Below are positions 58,069 through 64,000 of a stretch of 64,000 nt of DNA, piece after piece. Under the pieces are notes generated by a model. That model did not search any database. It was not told the DNA's origin and saw nothing but the letters and a program-made list of their open reading frames with translations. Origin of the DNA: CAYOWQ01 sp964407695. GTDB lineage: Bacteria > Planctomycetota > Phycisphaerae > Phycisphaerales > SM1A02. Position numbers and translations under genes: made by a program. The stretch covers positions 124,001-188,000 of the forward strand of contig CAYOWQ010000002.1 in assembly GCA_964407695.1 (NCBI GenBank), written 5' to 3'. Position 1 is the first letter of the stretch. The number at the start of each line of letters is the position of its first letter.

Positions 58069-59454
58069 ATGAAGGCACATTCTTCTCCCCATCTCGAAGC
58101 GCTCGATCCCAGCCTGCTCGAGGCCGTGGTGGCCGGTGAGGCACGGCTCTCGCCGGAACAGGCGCTGGAGCTCTATCACCGGTTGCCGCTGCAGGAACTT
58201 GGCGAGCTGGCCGACCGGCGGGCGCGGGTGATTCACGGCGACCATATCCGCACCTACGTGGTTGATCGCAACATCAACTACACCAATGTGTGTACGGCCA
58301 AGTGCACGTTCTGCGCTTTTCGCCGCGATGGTGATGAGGCTGATGCGTACACGCTGGACTACGACACGCTGTTGAACAAGATTCGCGAGCTGGTGGAGAT
58401 CGGGGGCACGCAGATCCTGATGCAGGGCGGCATGAACCCCGCGCTGCCGCTGGAGTGGTACACGGATCTTCTGCGGCTGATCAAGTCGCGATATCCGCAG
58501 GTGCACATTCACGCGTTCAGCCCGCCGGAGTTTGTGGAGTTCGTTCGATTCTTCGACCCGCCGGGTTCAACGCTGCGCGAGAAGCTGAAGTGGGTGATGG
58601 TGCGCCTGAAGGAGGCGGGGCTGGCGTCGGTTCCGGGCGGGGGCGGAGAGATTTTCGCGCCGGCGGTTCGCCGCAAGATCGGCCTCGGCAAATGCGATGC
58701 GGAGAGCTGGCTCCTGACCATGCATGTGGCGCACGAACTGGGGATGAACACGTCGGCGACGATGATGTTCGGCCATATCGAGGGTGTGGCGGATCGCATT
58801 CACCACATGGAACTGGTGCGGCAGTGGCAGGATCGATCGATCGCCGATTTCGCCGCGGCCGGGGGCGGGCGCTACAAGGCGTTCATTTCGTGGCCGTTTC
58901 AGCGGGAGAACACCCCACTGGGCAACGCCAGGGAATGGGGTGAGGATGGCGAGAGCGCAGGCCAGGAATTCCCGGGCGACGTGGTGGCGCGGCTGGATGG
59001 AATCGGCACCAAGGAGACGCATGCGGAGTTTGGCCGCAGGGTGCGGATGGCGGGCAGCACGACGTATCTGCGGGTTCAAGCGCTGTCGCGGCTGTATCTG
59101 GACAACGTGTATTCGATCGGTTCGAGCTGGGTGACGATGGGGCCGCACGTGGGCCAAGTGGGCCTGCGCTTCGGGGCCAACGACATGGGCAGCGTGATGA
59201 TGGAAGAGAACGTGGTGTCGAGCGCGGGCACGACGTATTGCCTGAATGAGCCGATGCTGTGCCGGTTGATCCGAGATGCCGGGTTCACACCAGCGCAGCG
59301 CGACAATGAATACAACCTGATCAAGGTGCACGCGTTTGCGCCGGCACCGGACCTTGATGTGAGTGACTGGTCGATGCTGCGGGCGAAGCGGCTTCACGTG
59401 GAGACGAAGCCGGAAGTAACGCCGGTGGAGTTGACGGTGACGCGGGGGCGGTAG
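58069..59454 (+). CDS. mqnC: Dehypoxanthine futalosine cyclase (MqnC, radical SAM)
   Basis: MqnC cyclises dehypoxanthine futalosine in the futalosine route to menaquinone. The 461-residue protein has the radical SAM cysteines C75, C79 and C82 in NVCTAKCTFCAF. GGTQILMQGGMNPALPLEWYTDLL is followed by HAFSPPEFVEF, AGLASVPGGGGEIF and SWVTMGPHVGQVGLRFGANDMGSVMMEENVVSSAGT, the last of which is diagnostic of MqnC rather than MqnE. It has a longer N-terminus than usual, and the third codon positions are notably G-rich. The gene stands alone, without mqnA, B, D or E next to it. It starts at ATG 58069. Confidence 0.93.
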   Translation: MKAHSSPHLEALDPSLLEAVVAGEARLSPEQALELYHRLPLQELGELADRRARVIHGDHIRTYVVDRNINYTNVCTAKCTFCAFRRDGDEADAYTLDYDTLLNKIRELVEIGGTQILMQGGMNPALPLEWYTDLLRLIKSRYPQVHIHAFSPPEFVEFVRFFDPPGSTLREKLKWVMVRLKEAGLASVPGGGGEIFAPAVRRKIGLGKCDAESWLLTMHVAHELGMNTSATMMFGHIEGVADRIHHMELVRQWQDRSIADFAAAGGGRYKAFISWPFQRENTPLGNAREWGEDGESAGQEFPGDVVARLDGIGTKETHAEFGRRVRMAGSTTYLRVQALSRLYLDNVYSIGSSWVTMGPHVGQVGLRFGANDMGSVMMEENVVSSAGTTYCLNEPMLCRLIRDAGFTPAQRDNEYNLIKVHAFAPAPDLDVSDWSMLRAKRLHVETKPEVTPVELTVTRGR

Positions 59455-59623
59455 GTGGACGGTGCCGCCGTGAAGGGTGCGGCCGGCGGCGAAAAGCGGT
59501 GTACGCCAAAGGGTGACGAGCGTGAAGAAACCGGTACAGCCGGGTTGCCGAACGAGGATGAACATCGGCACCTGGATGCGATGGACCAGTGCCGGTTGAT
59601 TGCTGATCAATGTCGGCGGTCAC

Positions 59624-59662
59624 GGTGGGCGGTGCCGAGCCTACGCGCTGGTGCGCGACCTT
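59624..59662. repeat. Copy 1 of a 39-base dispersed repeat
   Basis: The segment beginning GGTGGGCGGTGCC matches 61675-61713 at about 31 of 39 positions. Both copies lie in intergenic DNA near 3' ends of secreted-protein genes. Confidence 0.55.
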
Positions 59663-59798
59663 CGTCGCTGACCTCGGTAGCTACCGGCCAATCTGCAGAT
59701 CTGGCCGAGTTGACGGTTTGCTCAATGTCTTTCTACCGGATTGATCCCGAGGGTTCGTGTGGGTTCAAGGGGGCCGATGACAGGAATGGCGAACGAAA

Positions 59799-59826
59799 AA
59801 GGGTCGCACCGAACGGTGCGACCCTT
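59799..59826 (-). terminator. Rho-independent terminator of the second pseudopilin gene
   Basis: On the minus strand, a perfect hairpin of about 13 base pairs with a GC-rich stem and the small loop region TT (centred near 59812) is followed by a run of T residues (five T, then CG). It lies about 35 bases after the pseudopilin stop codon. Confidence 0.88.
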
Positions 59827-59859
59827 GAAGCAGATCAAACGCAGAATTGGGCTGTTGAA

Positions 59860-61002
59860 TCAACCGCCGCCGGAGGTCGCAACGTCGCGACCCAGGATGC
59901 CTTTGACGGTAAAGACATGGAAGCCGGTCTTCGCCTGGGTATCAAAGGCCAGATTGGCACTGCCGGGCGCTCCGTTGCTGAAGTAGCCGCCGGCCAGGAA
60001 CTTCGGAACCTTCTTGCACCAAAGGCCGCCGCCACCTTGAGCAGTGACGCGCTCATCAGCATCCATCGCATCAAACACGCCGACAAGATCAACATGTCCG
60101 TCGAAGAAAAGGCACGCCGGAGCGCTGGTGATGGACGCGGTGTAGAAATACGGCGTCTGGCCGCCGCCGATCTGTGGATTCACGTCAGCTTGGGAATTCT
60201 GAAGCCAGTTGTGCTCGAGGCAGCGGGTCTTCAGGTCTGAGTATTGGGCAGCACCGGCAGGCGGCGAACGAAATCGCCCGTCGACTCCGTTGCCAATTAC
60301 CGACTGAGCACCGGGGAAGAAGTCCGGGCTGAACATGGCCGCCGAGGACATGCAGTAGGAAATCGGCGGAGGGGGATTGGGAATCGGAGACATGCCGCCC
60401 GGGTTCTGGAACCCAAGCTCACACTGCTCGAGCAGAACCTTATCCTTCGGAGCCCAGAACACCGGGTCGTAGTACCGGTTGTTCATGTAGGTCGTGAAGC
60501 TGGCGCAATTAAAGATGCGATACGACGCGAAGACATTTGGTACGGCTCCAGAATCCCACAGGTTAATTGGGGAGATGTAGTCAACGCCATAGCATGGGCC
60601 GTTTGGGTTGGTGATTCCCTGTGAGGGGCAGTTCAAGATCACCAGGTAGAAGCCGCCGCCCATCGCCGACGGATCCGACATGTAGCCGATCAGCGTAGAC
60701 GGGAGGCAACCATTCGCGGCAAGGTATGGCGCGCAACAACTGTTCGGTGAAGTGGCTCCATAAGCACCCATATCGTCGGGAATGACAGTCCACTGCCGGT
60801 CGCTGAAGTCGGCCGAGTAGGCCGCGTGCGCAGCGCCGATGTTTCGCAGGTTTGAACGGGACTGAGTGATCCGGGCGCCGTCTCTCGCCTTCTGGATTGC
60901 CGGCAGCAGAATGCCAATAAGCAACGCGATAATCGAGACCACCACCAGCAGCTCGATAATCGTGAAGCCCAAGGTCCGCCGCACTCGATCGTGACGGGAC
61001 AT
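59860..61002 (-). CDS. Pseudopilin-like protein with prepilin N-terminus (second copy)
   Basis: The 380-residue product opens with RTLGFTIIELLVVVSIIALLIGILLPAIQKAR, the planctomycete type of prepilin N-terminus, expected to be cut before Phe. A helical stalk is followed by a large Cys-containing beta-rich domain (CCAPYLAANGCLPS, CPSQGITNPNGPCYGVDYISP) and, near the C-terminus, PACLFFDGHVDLVGVFDAMDAD. This is the DGHV(D) signature of DUF1559-like pseudopilins. The start ATG at 61000-61002 is preceded by AGGAAG. A perfect terminator follows, and a leader with hairpins precedes. The gene is monocistronic; function is unknown. Confidence 0.9.
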   Translation of the reverse strand: MSRHDRVRRTLGFTIIELLVVVSIIALLIGILLPAIQKARDGARITQSRSNLRNIGAAHAAYSADFSDRQWTVIPDDMGAYGATSPNSCCAPYLAANGCLPSTLIGYMSDPSAMGGGFYLVILNCPSQGITNPNGPCYGVDYISPINLWDSGAVPNVFASYRIFNCASFTTYMNNRYYDPVFWAPKDKVLLEQCELGFQNPGGMSPIPNPPPPISYCMSSAAMFSPDFFPGAQSVIGNGVDGRFRSPPAGAAQYSDLKTRCLEHNWLQNSQADVNPQIGGGQTPYFYTASITSAPACLFFDGHVDLVGVFDAMDADERVTAQGGGGLWCKKVPKFLAGGYFSNGAPGSANLAFDTQAKTGFHVFTVKGILGRDVATSGGG

Positions 61003-61243
61003 GAGACTTCCTTTCCGCGGCTGTTCAAGGCCGCTTGGGCGCTAGCTGCTCAAACGCGTTTGAAGTTGCATGCGGCCACTCGATAGGCGCACCAATGCGA
61101 CCTGACCAAGCGAGCACCAACTGATTCCACTCACGCGCACAGAACCAGCGCATCGTTGGGTGCGGGCCTGAAGAAATGAGGCCATGGCCCGCACGTTTCA
61201 TGGAGGCCAAGCTGGGCAACACGCCCAATCGTGTCGCTTGGCC
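61003..61243 (-). other. Putative structured leader of the pseudopilin gene
   Basis: Given the predicted promoter (61251-61278), transcription would begin near 61243 and yield a leader of about 240 bases. The first bases form a compound hairpin: outer arms GGCCAAGC (61205-61212) and GCTTGGCC (61236-61243) around inner arms TGGGC and GCCCA. A second hairpin uses TGCGGGCC (61161-61168) and GGCCCGCA (61186-61193). The frame of 67 codons inside the leader (61025-61228) does not look like a standard protein. The rest of the stretch up to 61717 contains no convincing gene. Confidence 0.5.
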
Positions 61244-61250
61244 AAAGAAT

Positions 61251-61278
61251 AAGTTACCCTAACAAGCGGTCGATGCAA
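61251..61278 (-). promoter_or_regulatory. Predicted promoter of the second pseudopilin gene
   Basis: On the minus strand, TTGCAT (61273-61278) is followed after 16 bases by TAACTT (61251-61256). Start would be about 61243, at the outer edge of the hairpin, so the 5' end of the transcript would be base-paired. Confidence 0.45.
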
Positions 61279-61717
61279 CCTGAAAAGAGCAAAAAACAAA
61301 TCCAGGTTCCCGCCGCAACTCCAAGGGGTCCACAGGGGAATCCCGACCGACGGCCCGCGCTGACGGGTCAACTCCCACCTCAGGGTTCCCTCCGTCCTCA
61401 GTGACGAAGGTCATACACGTCAATCCCGACCTGCCTAGGCTGGGCACCGCCCAATTTTTCTTCGTTGCGAATCTCCGAAACCGTTCGCCATCTCATTCGC
61501 CTCGATCCTCGCGAGCGAAGCCTTCAACGCGGGGGTCGGCCGTGCGGCCAGGGACGCTTGAGCTCAATTCCATATGATACAGGCCGCTGGAGGGGAAACA
61601 GTGAAATCGGCTCCATTTCCAGACGTGGGGACATGAGGCGGGGCCGTGCGCCATTGGGTTGCAGGAGCGTTCAAGGTGGGCGGTGCCCAGCGTACGCGCC
61701 GGCGCCTGACCTACCCA
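61279..61717. other. Intergenic stretch upstream of the pseudopilin promoter
   Basis: No convincing gene is visible between the pseudopilin promoter and the HAF protein gene, which ends at 61718. It contains a short hairpin followed by T residues near 61440-61460 (TGGGC-acc-GCCCA, then ATTTTTC), which may be a terminator-like fossil with no assigned gene, and copy 2 of the dispersed repeat. Confidence 0.5.
61675..61713. repeat. Copy 2 of the 39-base dispersed repeat
   Basis: Matches 59624-59662 at about 31 of 39 positions, starting with the same GGTGGGCGGTGCC core. It ends five bases before the stop codon of the HAF protein gene on the minus strand. Confidence 0.55.
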
Positions 61718-63016
61718 CTATTCGATCGTCCACCCCGCGAGAAGTAACCCCAGGTCTTCACCGTTGACGGCGCCATCGTCGTTCAGATCCGCAAACGGGT
61801 CAGCGCTGCCCCATGATTGAAGGATGGGAATCAGATCCGAAACATCCACGCGGCAATCGCCGGTCATGTCCTCAGCAGGAGGATCGACCGGGGTCAGCAC
61901 CACAGCGCCCGATTCCACATCTCCATCGATCTCCCAGTTGGCTGCGCACAGAATCTGCCCGGCATCGTTGATATCCAGGGCATTCTGAAAATACACGTTG
62001 ACCGTGACCGTTTCGGCAAGAAGAAAGTCAAGCCGATAGACATTGCCGGTCGTCCACAACACCGCGGTGGCCCCGGGGAGATTCGTCGGATCGATGGGTT
62101 TTTGTGAGCGCCCCACGACACACTGCCGGTTGTTGATGCCTTTGGCGAAGCTCTGCTTGTAGCCTTCCAGTGTTGGAAGCTCTACAGCTTCGAAGTCTAC
62201 CCACACGGTGGCATGCGACGTCGCCGATGAGAGACCCCGCGGGATGAAGGCGGAACTTCCGACAGCACATCCTGCGTCATTGACCGCCAGAGCCTGGCTA
62301 TAGACCGCATCTGGAAGGGGTTCCAAAATGGTGGTTCGGCCATTGCGCCAGGAAAAACCTCGGCTGCCGGGGATAGGGTTGCCAAACCGGCCGACCACGT
62401 AGCCGCTGTTGGAGATGTCTTCGGCATAGCCGATGTTGAAAGGGCCGGGATCGATGTAGGTGAATGATCCATCCTGCCACAGATAAGGTGTGTTTGGTCC
62501 TTTCGGTCCAATCTGCCGATAGCCGACCACCGCACCGGCATCATTAACCCCCCGGGCATCGCAGAAATGTCCGCCGTCTGCCGGTTCGAGCAGGGTCAGA
62601 CCGGACGACGACCAGATGGCTGCGAGAGACGAGAAAGGGCCGCCGATCTTCTCAACGTACCCGACCGTCACACCCGTGTTGTTGGTGTCGTTGGCTTTGG
62701 CGGATGGGCAATCCTCGGGCACATCGAGGATGGAAATCCCCGCATCCTCATTCCACACAAACGCGAAGGAAGGGGTGATCCCCCGCGAGTTGCACTTGTC
62801 ATAGCTCGCCGCGAACCACCCCGCCTGATTCATGTTGCCGATGAGCATCGCTGATGGATCATCAAACGGAAATCCGCAGCCCGGCGCTTTGACAATGGTC
62901 ACCTCATACTTGCATTGGGCCAGACACGGGGAGCCAATGGCAAGGAGTATTGACCCCGAGACGATCATGGCAATTGCCTGACTACGTGATGCTTTGGGCC
63001 CTTCGGAAGTCCTCAT
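61718..63016 (-). CDS. Secreted HAF-repeat protein with C-terminal dockerin-like repeats
   Basis: The 432-residue product has a signal peptide (MRTSEGPKASRSQAIAMIVSGSILLAIGSPCLAQ). Tandem motifs of the HAF type follow (NDTNNTGVTVGYVEKIGG, GVNDAGAVVGYRQIG, DISNSGYVVGRFGNP, AVNDAGCAVGSSAF, DINDAGQILCAANW): each repeat contains I/V-N-x-x-G-x-VVG and resembles a beta-propeller blade. Two dockerin-like loops end it (MTGDCRVDVSDLIPILQSWG and DLNDDGAVNGEDLGLLLAGW). The first loop is imperfect. ATG 63016 is favoured over GTG 63022 or the upstream extension to 63235. Function is unknown; probably an extracellular beta-propeller protein. Confidence 0.85.
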   Translation of the reverse strand: MRTSEGPKASRSQAIAMIVSGSILLAIGSPCLAQCKYEVTIVKAPGCGFPFDDPSAMLIGNMNQAGWFAASYDKCNSRGITPSFAFVWNEDAGISILDVPEDCPSAKANDTNNTGVTVGYVEKIGGPFSSLAAIWSSSGLTLLEPADGGHFCDARGVNDAGAVVGYRQIGPKGPNTPYLWQDGSFTYIDPGPFNIGYAEDISNSGYVVGRFGNPIPGSRGFSWRNGRTTILEPLPDAVYSQALAVNDAGCAVGSSAFIPRGLSSATSHATVWVDFEAVELPTLEGYKQSFAKGINNRQCVVGRSQKPIDPTNLPGATAVLWTTGNVYRLDFLLAETVTVNVYFQNALDINDAGQILCAANWEIDGDVESGAVVLTPVDPPAEDMTGDCRVDVSDLIPILQSWGSADPFADLNDDGAVNGEDLGLLLAGWTIE

Positions 63017-63357
63017 ATGCACACCATACTCCACGAATCCTTCAGAAATCTCGAACGAGCCGAAATACAGACTTCGAAACAATCTGCGCCCGAGGCCCCT
63101 CACCAATGAGTGTGCAGGGTCGCGTGGGGGTCGACCAGAGCTCACGGACGAACTTCCTGGATTACCCAGATTTTCAACCCGTCGTAGTTTGGAGACTGCC
63201 CCTCGATTTGCCAATGAAAATGGCTCGTCGTTCAATGGACAGGCCCCAAACAGGTGCTATGGTTGCAAGCGCAAGCGTGGAGCGCGGCAGGTCGGGGACC
63301 AACCGAAACCCGATGGGCAGGACCAACAGGGCAGGAAACAGCAGAGGGAGACATTTG
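63017..63357. other. Divergent intergenic region between two secreted-protein genes
   Basis: The 340 bases between the HAF protein and the next dockerin-like protein contain no convincing gene; open frames here are shadows. A GAGGGAG ribosome site precedes the plus-strand gene. I did not identify a clear promoter. Confidence 0.5.
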
Positions 63358-64000
63358 ATGAATCTGAACGTGGTGATGCGTAGCGCGGTCGTTGCGGCCG
63401 GCGCGATGGCGCTGGGTACGGGGGCGATGGGTCTGGAGGGGCGTTCGACGGGGATTGCCGGCGGCCGCGAGACGGGGCGGAAGGTGGTCGTTGAAGCTGA
63501 CGGCGGCGTGGCGGGCGGGGCGCCGGCGACCTGCGGGGGATGCGAAGCGGACCTGAACTTTGACGGGCAGGTGGACGGGGCGGACCTGGGGCTGTTGCTG
63601 GCCGCGTGGGACACGGCGAGCCCGCTGGCGGACCTGAACGGAAGCGGGAAGGTGGACGGTGCGGACCTTGGGCTGTTGCTTTCGGAATGGGGGGCGTGCA
63701 ATGCGCCGCCGGTGAATGACCTTTGCGGCAACGCGGTGACGATCGGGCTGGGGGAGACGCCGTTCTGTACGGTGAACGCGACGAGCTCGGGGCCGGATGC
63801 GTGCATCGCATTCGGGAGCGGACAGATCAATCACGACGTGTGGTTTCGATACACGGCGGTGGATGACGGCGTGCTGGTGGTCTCGACGTGTGACAGCGCG
63901 GACTTTGATACGAAGCTGGCGGTGTATGGAACGATCGTGCCGAATTCGTGCGCGTGCCCGGGAGGATTCTTTACCGAGTTGCTTACTTGCGATGATGATA
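63358..64000 (+). CDS. Secreted protein with N-terminal dockerin-like repeats, truncated by window edge
   Basis: The frame opens at ATG 63358 after GAGGGAG and runs off the window without a stop, giving 214 residues. A signal peptide (about residues 1-28) is followed by a Gly/Arg-rich stretch. Two dockerin-like loops follow at residues 64-84 (DLNFDGQVDGADLGLLLAAW) and 91-112 (DLNGSGKVDGADLGLLLSEWG). A beta-rich domain comes next, with PVNDLCGNAVTIGLGETPFC, a DVWFRYTAVDDGVLVVSTC segment and SADFDTKLAVYG. That pattern resembles the pre-peptidase-like or YD-type beta domains seen in other planctomycete secreted proteins. The loops are N-terminal here, whereas the other four genes carry them at the C-terminus. 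Codons are strongly G-ended. Confidence 0.85.
   Translation, partial: MNLNVVMRSAVVAAGAMALGTGAMGLEGRSTGIAGGRETGRKVVVEADGGVAGGAPATCGGCEADLNFDGQVDGADLGLLLAAWDTASPLADLNGSGKVDGADLGLLLSEWGACNAPPVNDLCGNAVTIGLGETPFCTVNATSSGPDACIAFGSGQINHDVWFRYTAVDDGVLVVSTCDSADFDTKLAVYGTIVPNSCACPGGFFTELLTCDDD

Larger units (their letters stand above)
59455..59859. other. Intergenic stretch between mqnC and the second pseudopilin gene
   Basis: I see no convincing gene in these 400 bases; the long plus-strand frame that starts here is antisense to the pseudopilin. The stretch contains one copy of a dispersed 39-base repeat and a clear minus-strand terminator near its right end. Confidence 0.7.

Noticed and set aside
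58567..59610. Minus-strand frame opposite mqnC
   Set aside because: It is rich in His, Arg and Pro, antisense to a clear radical SAM enzyme.
59455..60240. Plus-strand frame following mqnC
   Set aside because: Most of it is antisense to the pseudopilin gene and its terminator; the product has no plausible fold.
61025..61228. 67-codon minus-strand frame in the pseudopilin leader
   Set aside because: It has no ribosome site or family resemblance; hairpins in the same stretch explain the conserved-looking layout better.

Overview
The window is GC-rich, gene-dense bacterial chromosome and most likely belongs to a member of the Planctomycetota, probably class Phycisphaerae. This placement is inferred from gene content, not from a marker phylogeny. 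The main signs are secreted proteins with paired dockerin-like Ca-binding repeats (DGADLGLLL...W) in five genes, single-copy pseudopilin-like proteins, a lipid A biosynthesis N-terminal domain protein, and the futalosine menaquinone enzyme MqnC together with class B PBP2 and RodA.

Layout. 1-4.9 kb: the N-terminal part of dnaK, two poorly characterised proteins, and a feoA-feoB-small Cys protein operon behind a promoter with an overlapping Fur-box-like site. 5-8.5 kb: a large repetitive secreted protein with a recent internal duplication. 8.6-17.2 kb: a HAD hydrolase, an AlkP-fold protein with eroded metal ligands, a glycosyltransferase, nnrE, a stand-alone receiver protein, an SDR-type threonine dehydrogenase, a dockerin-like protein, and a ferredoxin/iscX pair. 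17.2-24.2 kb: a co-directional run of GT2, LAB_N protein, RlmN-type methyltransferase, modA, modB, GGDEF protein and an ABC exporter. 24.2-30.6 kb: a tightly overlapping minus-strand DNA repair operon (exonuclease, ATP-dependent ligase, Lhr-type helicase, metallophosphoesterase) that ends in a small membrane protein. 30.6-33.2 kb: nuoD and nuoE with a large inverted repeat between them, then two small proteins. 33.3-39.3 kb: a trypsin-like protease, then mrdA-rodA-rsmG. 39.4-44.4 kb: tRNA-Glu, ettA, a dockerin-like protein with a papain-like Cys/His pair, and an FkbM-type methyltransferase.

44.4-50.2 kb: gpsA, a P1B-type ATPase with a non-standard CPG motif facing a Fur-family regulator with altered metal ligands, tRNA-Arg, a MazG-like protein and trpA. 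50.3-57.9 kb: a class V aminotransferase, a long lexA upstream region with nested palindromes and a good promoter, lexA, tryptophan 2,3-dioxygenase, a histone-deacetylase-family enzyme, a glycosyltransferase and a pseudopilin. 58-64 kb: mqnC, a second pseudopilin with an apparently structured leader and a clear terminator, a HAF-repeat protein, and the start of another dockerin-like protein cut by the window edge.

Most genes are housekeeping, envelope or secreted-protein genes. I see no prophage, insertion sequence, CRISPR array or obvious genomic island. The most unusual items are the CPG ATPase with the atypical Fur-like protein, the degenerate AlkP-like protein, the membrane protein attached to the DNA repair operon, and two structured upstream regions. 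Calls rest on reading the sequence and recalled family motifs; no database search was run.
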